Part shown: positions 1-5,101 of the stretch, piece by piece
Numbering within the stretch: the stretch's first letter is position 1
How the letters are laid out: every line of letters starts with the position of its first letter
Source of the DNA: Fimbriimonadales bacterium
GTDB taxonomy: Bacteria > Armatimonadota > Fimbriimonadia > Fimbriimonadales > GBS-DC
Length of the DNA stretch: 5,701 bases
Assembly: GCA_025060055.1 (NCBI GenBank)
Contig: JANXCK010000105.1
Coordinates: forward strand, 1 to 5,701
Direction of reading: 5' to 3'
Made by a program: the position numbers and the translations under genes
Notes under the pieces: generated by a model
Told to the model about the DNA's origin: nothing
Seen by the model: only the letters and a program-made list of their open reading frames with translations
Databases searched by the model: none

Positions 1-40
1 GTAGACGCCGTCATGTCGTCGGCGAGGACGCCGACGCTAC
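1..40. repeat. Palindromic intergenic element, edge of window
   Basis: A perfect 8-bp inverted repeat, CGTCGGCG (17-24) and CGCCGACG (29-36) around AGGA, sits inside an outer GTAG (1-4) and CTAC (37-40) pair. A second GACGCCG at 4-10 can pair partly with the inner arm, so alternative folds exist. It lies just past the 3' end of dsbD. No T-tract follows on either strand, so a classical intrinsic terminator is not supported. It may be part of a dispersed palindromic repeat cut by the window edge; that is inference. Confidence 0.5.
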
Positions 41-58
41 GGATGCGCCTGCGTCGCG

Positions 59-73
59 TCAGCGTCCCGCTGA
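59..73. repeat. Small hairpin downstream of dsbD
   Basis: TCAGCG (59-64) and CGCTGA (68-73) form a 6-bp perfect stem with a 3-nt loop, 43 bp beyond the dsbD stop codon. No run of T follows in the dsbD reading direction. It could help stabilise or end the dsbD transcript, but the sequence alone does not show termination. Confidence 0.35.
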
Positions 74-115
74 TGAATTGCGTCATCGGAAACCCCGATT
101 GGTATGAGCAGTCCG

Positions 116-1930
116 CTACTGCACGGCGCGCAGGCGCTCCAGAAACTTTGCGGCGCGTTCGAACCCCGTCAGGCGCAGCTCGCGCCGTTCGTTGCCCTGC
201 GAGTCGATGAAAATCACCGTCGGCAGCCCAACGACCTGATGGCGCTGGAGCGCCGCTTGCACGGTCGGGTCGCTCTCCGTCGTGGCGTCGACCACAAGGC
301 GCACGAACCGCTCCGACTCGCGCACCACAGCGGGGTCGGTGAAGGTGTAGTGCTTCAGCTCGCCGCACGCCTGACACCAGGTGGCGGTGAAATCGATAAT
401 CACGGGCTTGCCTTCTGCCCGCGCCTGCTCCAGCCGTTGCGCCGAGTACGGCTCCCACGCGATTGCCACCTTAGGGCGCATCATCGAGAGCGCGTTGTGA
501 ACCATCAGCGCGGCGCACACGACACCCAGTATCTGCTTGAAGCGCACCACGCGCGGTTGCGTAATCTCTTTGCGCTCGCCCAGCAGGAAGTAGAGTGCGC
601 TTAGCCCCAGAAACGCAACCCACGCCCAGCCGTAGATGTGCGGCGCCATCAGACTGCTGGCGAAAAACAGGGCGACCGCCAGCAGCAGCACGCCGAAAAC
701 GCGCTCCACCAGGATTGTCCACTCGCCTGAGCGCGGGATGCGCTGCTGCAGTCGCTCGTAGAACAGCCCAGCGACGAAGTAGGGCGTGCCCAATCCCAGT
801 CCCAGCGCGAGGAAGCAGAAGAACCCTACCATCGGGTTTGCCAGCGCGGCGACAATCGGGATGAGCGCGGCAATCACGGGACCGATGCACGGCGCAGCAG
901 CGACGCCTGCCAGCAAGCCCATCAGAATTGCGCCAACCCAGCCCTGCCGCGCGCCCACAAAGCGCATCAGCGCGGGCGGCACTTGGAACTTGTATACGCC
1001 AAACAGTGCGAGCGCGAACACCACAATCAGCACGATGAGCGTGCCCAGCACCCACGGGTTTTGGAACTGGAAGCCGAACGCCTTGCCCGCCAGCGACGCC
1101 ACCGTGCCCAGCGCGGCGTACATCGCCGCCATGCTCAGCGCGTACAACGCGCTCAAGCCCGCTCGCTGCCCGACCTGACCCCGCGCCTGCATGCTGAAAA
1201 ACCCCAAAGTGATGGGGATGAGTGGCAGCACGCACGGCGTCAGGTTCAACGCCAGCCCGCCCACGAACAGGATCGCCGTGAACCAGACCCACTGCCCTGT
1301 GCGGAACGACTGCTCCAGACTGCCCACCAGCCCGCCGCCTGTGCGGTACTCTATCAAGCCGCTTGCGCCGTCGCGGGGCGCTTGCTGGTTCGCGGGAGGC
1401 TGACCGCTTTGCACGGCTTCGCGATATTTCGGGTTGAGCGCGCCCTCCTTGTCGGCAATCGGAATCTTGATCTCAACGGGCAGCGTCTGAGGGCGATAGC
1501 ATGTGGTGTCGTCGCAGGCTTGATAACGCAGGCGTGCCTTGACGACGAGCGTGCCTTTGGGCACGGCTTTCTCCAGCTGGATGTGGAACTTGAGCGGTGT
1601 GCGCCCCTCGTAAATCTTGATGGGCTTGCCCCCCGAAAAGGTGAACGCCTTCTCGAGGGGTTTCGGATACTCGACCTTGCCGACCTTGTACCCCTTGCCC
1701 GCCTCGATGCGCAGTTCAGTGGGGATGAGATAGTCTTCGGAGGGCGGATTAGCGTTCACATGGTAGGGCTTATCTACATCCAACATCACCACGCCGTTGA
1801 CTCGCGTGTTCGGGGTGTATGCGGTGCGCTCCAGAAGCACTTCGGTTTTGAACTGGATTTGCCTGAGCTGCGCCGATGCTCCGCCCAGCGACGCAGCCAC
1901 CATCAGCAACACGATGCTCAGGCGTTTCAT
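116..1930 (-). CDS. dsbD: Thiol:disulfide interchange protein DsbD, full length
   Basis: A 604-residue inner-membrane protein that passes electrons from cytoplasmic thioredoxin to extracytoplasmic thiol proteins, such as disulfide isomerases and cytochrome c maturation factors. Residues 1-20 are a signal peptide ending in ASA. The DsbD-alpha domain (about 21-190) has its cysteine pair at C139 and C144. The membrane domain (about 214-484, roughly eight helices) has NLTPCVLP with C233 and APCIGP with C348. The C-terminal thioredoxin-like gamma domain (about 490-604) has WCQAC with C519 and C522 and a cis-proline in VGLP (P570). All six cysteines of the electron relay are therefore present, and the length is close to E. 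coli DsbD (565). The start at 1930 is chosen because it opens directly into the signal peptide. A reading-frame extension to 2188 would add 86 arginine/proline-rich residues and is rejected. There is no clear Shine-Dalgarno; a TATCCT box lies 7 nt upstream. Ends in TAG. Confidence 0.95.
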   Translation of the reverse strand: MKRLSIVLLMVAASLGGASAQLRQIQFKTEVLLERTAYTPNTRVNGVVMLDVDKPYHVNANPPSEDYLIPTELRIEAGKGYKVGKVEYPKPLEKAFTFSGGKPIKIYEGRTPLKFHIQLEKAVPKGTLVVKARLRYQACDDTTCYRPQTLPVEIKIPIADKEGALNPKYREAVQSGQPPANQQAPRDGASGLIEYRTGGGLVGSLEQSFRTGQWVWFTAILFVGGLALNLTPCVLPLIPITLGFFSMQARGQVGQRAGLSALYALSMAAMYAALGTVASLAGKAFGFQFQNPWVLGTLIVLIVVFALALFGVYKFQVPPALMRFVGARQGWVGAILMGLLAGVAAAPCIGPVIAALIPIVAALANPMVGFFCFLALGLGLGTPYFVAGLFYERLQQRIPRSGEWTILVERVFGVLLLAVALFFASSLMAPHIYGWAWVAFLGLSALYFLLGERKEITQPRVVRFKQILGVVCAALMVHNALSMMRPKVAIAWEPYSAQRLEQARAEGKPVIIDFTATWCQACGELKHYTFTDPAVVRESERFVRLVVDATTESDPTVQAALQRHQVVGLPTVIFIDSQGNERRELRLTGFERAAKFLERLRAVQ

Positions 1931-1937
1931 GTTAGGT

Positions 1938-1943
1938 AGGATA
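1938..1943 (-). promoter_or_regulatory. Possible -10 box for a leaderless dsbD transcript
   Basis: On the minus strand TATCCT (TAnnnT type) lies 7 nt before the dsbD ATG, and no Shine-Dalgarno is seen in that gap. This spacing would place transcription initiation at or next to the start codon. No convincing -35 hexamer is seen about 17 nt further upstream, so this is a weak prediction. Confidence 0.3.
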
Positions 1944-2039
1944 CCCGACGGGGACGCCGTTGCGCCGCGCTGAAAACCTCGCACTCTCACGATGAACACG
2001 CGGTTGGGCGGTGGCAACAATTCAGCATCAGCCCAGAGG

Positions 2040-2046
2040 GGAGGTG
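2040..2046 (+). promoter_or_regulatory. Strong ribosome binding site of the 29-aa ORF
   Basis: GGAGGTG lies 6 nt before the ATG at 2053, a near-ideal Shine-Dalgarno match and spacing. It is the main evidence that the very short ORF after it is translated. Most of the ORF starts in this window lack such a site. Confidence 0.6.
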
Positions 2047-2052
2047 AAAACG

Positions 2053-2142
2053 ATGCTCTCGGCAGTTGCTTTGGCGTTAGCCGTTGCGTGTATCGTGGGG
2101 GCGTACAGCCTGCTGCGCGACGCGCTCGATGAGGTCTGGTAG
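2053..2142 (+). CDS. 29-residue single-pass membrane miniprotein
   Basis: An ATG-to-TAG ORF of 29 residues. Residues 2-20 are almost entirely hydrophobic (rich in Ala, Leu, Val and Ile, with one Cys at 13), enough for one membrane helix. A short charged tail follows, RDALDEVW, ending in tryptophan. The ORF is preceded by a strong GGAGGTG site at ideal spacing. It lies between the divergent dsbD start and the plus-strand Uma2 gene, 44 bp before the latter, so it could be co-transcribed with that gene. No family is recognised. It could be a regulatory or structural small membrane protein, a type I toxin-like peptide, or a translated leader. The ribosome binding site plus the clean hydrophobic pattern make it a credible gene; its function is unknown. 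Confidence 0.55.
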   Translation: MLSAVALALAVACIVGAYSLLRDALDEVW

Positions 2143-2186
2143 TCGATGCGCGGATTGTGCCTCGTAGAAGGTACACTTCACATGCC

Positions 2187-3023
2187 ATGCCGAAGACGCT
2201 CGAAGCCAGCGGGAAACGCCCCGCGCGTGTTCGAAAGCGTACTCACGCCGCGTCCTCGCTTGAGGGCGTGCGCGAAACATTACAGCGTCTGCAGTCCCTC
2301 GAACTGCCCGTAGGAGATGGAGACCGCATGGAATCGGACTGGCATGTGGTGCATATCAGCCTGCTCGACGAACTGGTGCGCCTGCATCTGGGCGAGACAC
2401 ACGACTACTTCTGCGGCGGGAATATGTTCCTGTATTACAGCCTGGAACAGGTTCAGGAGATTATTGAGTATGTGAACGAAGAGGCGGAGGTGGTGCGCCG
2501 CCCGCGCTTCAAGGGACCCGACTTTTTCTTGGTGAAAGGCGTCGACGGTCGCAAGCCGCGCGACTACTGGGAAGTGTGGAACGAAGGCGGTCGCTACCCT
2601 GACCTGATTGTTGAGTTCATTTCCAGTTCCACACGCAAAAAGGATGTGGACAAAAATGTGCAGTTCTACCAGCAGGTGTTTCGCACCCCAGAGTATTTCT
2701 GGTTCGATCGTCGCAAGGGCGAACTGAAGGGCTATCGGCTGCGTGGAGGGCAGTATGAGGCGATTGCGCCTAATGAACGCGGCTGGCTGTGGAGCGAGCA
2801 GCTGGGCGCGTATTTAGGCGCGTGGGAGGGCGAATATCGCGGGCGGCGGTATCTGTGGTTGCGCCTCTACACGCGCGACGGCGAGTTAGTGCCCACACGC
2901 GAGGAGCGCGAGCGACAGGCGCAACAGCGTGCAGAGCAGGAACGCACCTTGCGCGAGCAAGCCGAGCGTCGCCTTGCGGAGCTGGAAGCGGAGCTGAAAC
3001 GATTGCGCGGCGAGTCAGACTGA
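2187..3023 (+). CDS. Uma2-family (DUF820) nuclease with C-terminal coiled coil
   Basis: A 278-residue protein of the Uma2/DUF820 group, a predicted PD-(D/E)XK restriction-endonuclease-like fold; the biological substrate is unknown. After a basic N-terminus (1-25), the segment MESDWHVVHISLLDEL (48-63) and GGNMFLYYS (77-85) match the long form abundant in cyanobacteria. Candidate active-site residues are D112 in GPDFFLV, D139 and E143 in YPDLIVEF, and K156 in DKNVQFY, followed by TPEYFWFD (167-174). Residues 238-275 are a charged Arg/Glu/Gln coiled coil, common in this group and probably for oligomerisation. The ATG at 2187 is preferred; AGAAGGT lies about 15 nt upstream, rather far. An in-frame GTG at 2157 would add ten residues and has no ribosome binding site. 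It may be co-transcribed with the 29-residue ORF upstream. The stop is 4 bp from that of the convergent Uma2 gene. Confidence 0.87.
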   Translation: MPKTLEASGKRPARVRKRTHAASSLEGVRETLQRLQSLELPVGDGDRMESDWHVVHISLLDELVRLHLGETHDYFCGGNMFLYYSLEQVQEIIEYVNEEAEVVRRPRFKGPDFFLVKGVDGRKPRDYWEVWNEGGRYPDLIVEFISSSTRKKDVDKNVQFYQQVFRTPEYFWFDRRKGELKGYRLRGGQYEAIAPNERGWLWSEQLGAYLGAWEGEYRGRRYLWLRLYTRDGELVPTREERERQAQQRAEQERTLREQAERRLAELEAELKRLRGESD

Positions 3024-3027
3024 CGCG

Positions 3028-3630
3028 CTACTCCCGCGCCGCCTCGAACACCGTGCCTGGCTTCAGTTCAAGCCCTGCTAACACCTGCGAGGGCACAACC
3101 TGCTCCCCCGAAAACCATCCCAGCGAGCGATAACCGCTCTCTTCACGCACCAGCACCTCGATCTCCTCCGCCTCGATATCGACCGCCCACACCTCGCGCA
3201 CGCCGAGCTGATGATAGTCGCGCAACTTAGCTTTCCAGCGGCTGTAGGTGTCTGACTCGGAGAGGATTTCCACCACCAAGTCAGGCGCGATTTCCAAGCG
3301 CGATGCGTTCAGATGAGGCTTCCACTCTGCCTCACGCTCGCGCGAGAGGAAAAACAGGTCGGGCTGGCGTGTGCGCAACGGCTCGCGACGGATGACGAAG
3401 TCGAAGGGGGCGGTCAACAAGTCGCCTAACCGTTTGCCCAGAACGAAGGCGCGCAGACGATCCATCAGCAACGCGAGAATCCTCTGATGCTTTAGTGTCG
3501 GTGTTGGCAACTCTTGCACCTCTCCATCAACGATTTCGTAGTGCGTGCGTTCATCGTCCCAGCGCAGGTACTCCTCCCAGCTGAGGCTGCGGTGCGTTGG
3601 CTTCGGTTTGGGCGCGGTTGTTGCGGGCAT
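3028..3630 (-). CDS. Uma2-family (DUF820) nuclease, compact form
   Basis: A 200-residue Uma2/DUF820 protein, predicted PD-(D/E)XK nuclease-like fold, role in the cell unknown. It begins with a Pro/Lys/Thr-rich tail, then the family-typical SWEEYLRWDDERTHYEIVDGE (17-37). Candidate catalytic residues are E32 in YEIVDGE, D91 in QPDLFFLS, D117 and E121 in APDLVVEILS, and a lysine at 133 or 135 in the helix before GVREVWAVD (143-151). The domain is complete with no coiled coil, unlike its neighbour. The two share only family motifs and belong to different subgroups, so a recent tandem duplication is unlikely. The ATG at 3630 has no Shine-Dalgarno but lies 6 nt after a perfect TATAAT, which suggests a leaderless mRNA. 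Ends in TAG, 4 bp from the facing gene. Confidence 0.87.
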   Translation of the reverse strand: MPATTAPKPKPTHRSLSWEEYLRWDDERTHYEIVDGEVQELPTPTLKHQRILALLMDRLRAFVLGKRLGDLLTAPFDFVIRREPLRTRQPDLFFLSREREAEWKPHLNASRLEIAPDLVVEILSESDTYSRWKAKLRDYHQLGVREVWAVDIEAEEIEVLVREESGYRSLGWFSGEQVVPSQVLAGLELKPGTVFEAARE

Positions 3631-3636
3631 AGTGCG

Positions 3637-3642
3637 ATTATA
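3637..3642 (-). promoter_or_regulatory. TATAAT -10 box, leaderless promoter of compact Uma2 gene
   Basis: A perfect TATAAT on the minus strand ends 6 nt before the ATG of the compact Uma2 gene. The expected transcription start would fall on or beside the A of the ATG, with no room for a Shine-Dalgarno. A good -35 hexamer is not visible at 16-18 nt spacing; the sequence there is GC-rich. Confidence 0.5.
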
Positions 3643-3755
3643 CCTGATACCCCCTCTGCTGGGCGGGAAGGGAGCGAGGTGCTATCAGAGCACTCTGCAG
3701 ATCTCAAGCAGAGCAACTGCCTTCTGCAGGAAACGCTCGCGCCACCTGCAGATTC
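3643..3755. other. Gene-free spacer with CTGCAG cluster
   Basis: No gene is seen here. CTGCAG occurs three times (3695-3700, 3724-3729, 3746-3751), and a fourth copy at 3823-3828 lies at the edge of a hairpin in the adjacent repeat. CTCTGC (3693-3698) and GCAGAG (3708-3713) form a small inverted repeat. The left end of the adjacent repeat copy would be expected here but is not recognisable beyond its T-run. Confidence 0.35.
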
Positions 3756-3761
3756 TTTTTT

Positions 3762-3782
3762 GGGCGCGTCCCCGACGCGCCC
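3762..3782. repeat. Hairpin A1 in left repeat copy
   Basis: GGGCGCGTC and GACGCGCCC form a perfect 9-bp stem with a CCC loop. Six T residues precede it on the plus strand; none follow, so it is not an intrinsic terminator for plus-strand reading. On the minus strand it is followed by A residues, so that direction is not supported either. Confidence 0.8.
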
Positions 3783-3802
3783 CTACAGCGTATTCGGGGT
3801 AG

Positions 3803-3823
3803 GGGCAGGTTCCTAACCTGCCC
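3803..3823. repeat. Hairpin A2 in left repeat copy
   Basis: GGGCAGGTT and AACCTGCCC form a perfect 9-bp stem with a CCT loop, extendable by a G-T wobble (3802/3824). It corresponds to hairpin 3930-3952 of the right copy, with one compensatory pair change (A-T here, G-C there). Confidence 0.8.
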
Positions 3824-3889
3824 TGCAGAAAAGAGACGATTTTAAACTGGAAGCACTTAAGTCCCTCAAATGTGAAATCGTCCTGTTTT

Positions 3890-3910
3890 GGGCGCGTTGG
3901 GAACGCGCCC
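3890..3910. repeat. Hairpin B1 in right repeat copy
   Basis: GGGCGCGTT and AACGCGCCC form a perfect 9-bp stem with a GGG loop. It matches hairpin 3762-3782 except for the loop and the innermost stem pair, which is T-A here and C-G there, so pairing is kept. Confidence 0.8.
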
Positions 3911-3929
3911 CTACAGGGCGTTTTGGGTA

Positions 3930-3952
3930 GGGGCGGGTTGGGAACCCGCCCC
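3930..3952. repeat. Hairpin B2 in right repeat copy
   Basis: GGGGCGGGTT and AACCCGCCCC form a perfect 10-bp stem with a GGG loop. On the minus strand, the direction of the LPP20-like transcript, it lies 37 nt beyond the stop codon and is followed by TACCC rather than a U-tract. It may act as a 3' stabilising structure; intrinsic termination is not supported. Confidence 0.8.
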
Positions 3953-3988
3953 GCAGAAAAGGGACGATTTTAACCTTTGAGGCACTTA

Positions 3989-5053
3989 TTAGTAAAGGAA
4001 CACCACCGCCAGTCGTTCCAGAAAGCCGCTTCGGGCGTTCTCTCGAATCAGTCGCTCGGCATCAGTGGGCGATAGTATTACCTCGTTGCGTGCGGCGCCT
4101 TGAACGGCTATTGCCTTGAGCCAGAGCGGGTTGTTGCCCACACGCGCCTGCAGGCTCTCATAGCGCAACTCAGCGTGGCTACGCGCCCAACCCGCTAAGC
4201 CATACTCAATCACGGTCTCGGGGGCTATCTCCAGATTTCCCCAAAGCGTGTTGCCGTAGGTATCGCGAATGCGCGGCGCCATACTGGGCTGTAGTCCTAA
4301 CCCCCGCGCGTCAATCACGACCCCTGTGTAGCCGTCAATAGGCTTTGCAAGGTGGGGCATAGGACATGTTTTAGGCGGTATTGAAGGCATAGGCGACTCA
4401 AGCAACGATTCCGAAGGCGCACCGGGTAGCGTCGGAAATGCAGGGGGCATCTCCGCAGAACGCTCGGGCGGACGCCAGCGCAGCGTCACCTCATACGAGT
4501 CGCCCCAATCGCGCTCGGACACAACCTGCGCACCTTGCACTATCCCCTGTGCGCTCACATATACCTCGTCCTGCAAGCCGCGCTCGCTCAACCGACTGTT
4601 GGAACGCACCGACACTCCGTAAAGTTGCTCTACCAGCTGGCGCTGGGCGTCTAAGATTGCTGCACGACGCGCCTGCACACGCGCCTGTGCCCGCGACGCC
4701 GCATTCGGCGGGTAGGGCGCGACACCGACCGCTTCCATCACGTCTCCCTCGAGCGGCTCTTGCGCCAGCCCATCGTCGCTGCGTGTGCCGTAGGAGACGC
4801 GGGTCGGCATAGGAGCGGCATTCGGGGGCGACTTCGCAACAGAGACGGGGTTGGGCGACGACTTGGCAACGGTAGATTTCGGGGGCGAGGCGGGTTTGTG
4901 CGCTGCGGGCGCACCCTTCGCCGAAGCCGCGCGCGTTGTGGACTTGGGTTTGGACTGTCCGCCGTTGGCAAAACCGTTCCCACACAGCCCCAGCACCACA
5001 ACGCCGCTGAGCAGAACACTCACCATTCGCCTCAACGGCACAGTGTGTCTCAT
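3989..5053 (-). CDS. Secreted LPP20/FlgP-like two-domain protein
   Basis: A 354-residue exported protein. Residues 1-29 are a signal peptide, probably cut after FA; C24 lies in LGLC, which is not a proper lipobox, so a soluble or otherwise anchored protein is more likely than a lipoprotein. Residues 32-100 are a Lys/Pro/Ser/Ala-rich linker with a tandem 10-residue repeat (61-80). Residues 104-195 resemble the LPP20/FlgP fold: an Ala/Arg-rich helix (117-143) leading to QLYGVSV, then a strand pair ending YEVTLRW. A Pro-rich hinge (195-235) leads to a C-terminal domain (238-354) opening YTGVVIDARGLGLQPSMAPRI, with NNPLWLKA and DAERLIRE, a pattern I associate with LPP20-type proteins in other phyla. 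Relatives act in flagellar or envelope assembly; no flagellar gene is seen here. The start is fixed by AAGGAGGT 8 nt upstream. Two in-frame stops, TAA TAA, end the gene. Confidence 0.72.
   Translation of the reverse strand: MRHTVPLRRMVSVLLSGVVVLGLCGNGFANGGQSKPKSTTRAASAKGAPAAHKPASPPKSTVAKSSPNPVSVAKSPPNAAPMPTRVSYGTRSDDGLAQEPLEGDVMEAVGVAPYPPNAASRAQARVQARRAAILDAQRQLVEQLYGVSVRSNSRLSERGLQDEVYVSAQGIVQGAQVVSERDWGDSYEVTLRWRPPERSAEMPPAFPTLPGAPSESLLESPMPSIPPKTCPMPHLAKPIDGYTGVVIDARGLGLQPSMAPRIRDTYGNTLWGNLEIAPETVIEYGLAGWARSHAELRYESLQARVGNNPLWLKAIAVQGAARNEVILSPTDAERLIRENARSGFLERLAVVFLY
4814..4873 (-). repeat. Tandem 30-bp coding repeat in the linker
   Basis: Two adjacent 10-residue units, TVAKSSPNPV (codons at 4844-4873) and SVAKSPPNAA (4814-4843), agree at 7 of 10 positions. 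They lie in the disordered linker of the LPP20-like protein and probably arose by local duplication. They may vary in number between strains. Confidence 0.5.
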
Positions 5054-5061
5054 CCTGTGTG

Positions 5062-5069
5062 ACCTCCTT
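5062..5069 (-). promoter_or_regulatory. Strong ribosome binding site of the LPP20-like gene
   Basis: On the minus strand AAGGAGGT is followed by an 8-nt spacer and the ATG at 5053. It settles the start codon and contrasts with the apparently leaderless genes elsewhere in the window. Confidence 0.7.
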
Positions 5070-5101
5070 GTGAGAGAGTTTCCTGCAGCAGGCAGGTATT
5101 T

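Larger units (their letters stand above)
3756..3859. repeat. Composite palindromic repeat, left copy (5' end degraded)
   Basis: This copy has the same internal order as the right copy: T-run, hairpin 1 (3762-3782), CTACAG, GTAGGGGC, hairpin 2 (3803-3823), GCAGAAAA, GACGATTTTAA, then a CACTTA end at 3859. The reverse complement of its right end (TAAGTGC, then AAAATCGTC) matches the terminal repeat of the right copy. The matching left terminal repeat is missing, so this copy looks truncated or diverged on that side. It overlaps the right copy by the TA at 3858-3859, inside the perfect palindrome ACTTAAGT (3855-3862). Confidence 0.75.
3858..3988. mobile_element. 131-bp MITE- or REP-like element with terminal inverted repeats
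   Basis: The left end (3858-3883) reads TAAGTCCCTCAAA, then AAATCGTCC. The reverse complement of the right end (3988-3962) reads TAAGTGCCTCAAA, then AAATCGTCC. These are imperfect terminal inverted repeats of about 27 bp, with four mismatches and one gap. Both outer ends are TA. Inside are two strong hairpins (3890-3910, 3930-3952). The element encodes nothing. TA at both ends would fit a non-autonomous IS630/Tc1-mariner-type element, but that assignment is inference. A structured REP-like or RNA-level element is the alternative. Its right end touches the stop codon of the LPP20-like gene, so it forms the 3' flank of that transcript. Confidence 0.6.

Noticed and set aside
104..604. 166-residue plus-strand ORF
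   Set aside because: It lies wholly antisense to the DsbD gamma domain and membrane region. Its Arg/His/Leu-rich composition is typical of a shadow frame in GC-rich DNA.
471..1292. 273-residue minus-strand ORF within dsbD
   Set aside because: It is an alternative frame of the same strand as the well-supported DsbD membrane domain. No motif supports it.
983..1939. 318-residue plus-strand ORF
   Set aside because: Antisense to the DsbD membrane and alpha domains, with Arg/Gln/His-rich low-complexity sequence and no recognisable domain.
1931..2188. N-terminal extension of dsbD by 86 residues
   Set aside because: The frame stays open, but the extension is Arg/Pro-rich, precedes a clear signal peptide starting at 1930, and overlaps the oppositely oriented 29-residue ORF with its strong ribosome binding site.
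2077..2280. 67-residue minus-strand ORF
   Set aside because: It overlaps the 29-residue ORF and the start of the Uma2 gene on the other strand, has no ribosome binding site, and is Arg-rich.
3890..3952. Intrinsic terminators for the LPP20-like gene
   Set aside because: The stems are strong, but none is followed by a U-tract on the minus strand; A-rich or mixed sequence follows instead.
3756..3988. CRISPR array
   Set aside because: Only two long unequal units with internal palindromes are present; there are no short identical repeats with regular unique spacers.
5020..5032. Lipobox making the LPP20-like protein a lipoprotein
   Set aside because: Cys24 is preceded by LGL, with Leu at the position that needs a small residue, so signal peptidase II processing is not supported.
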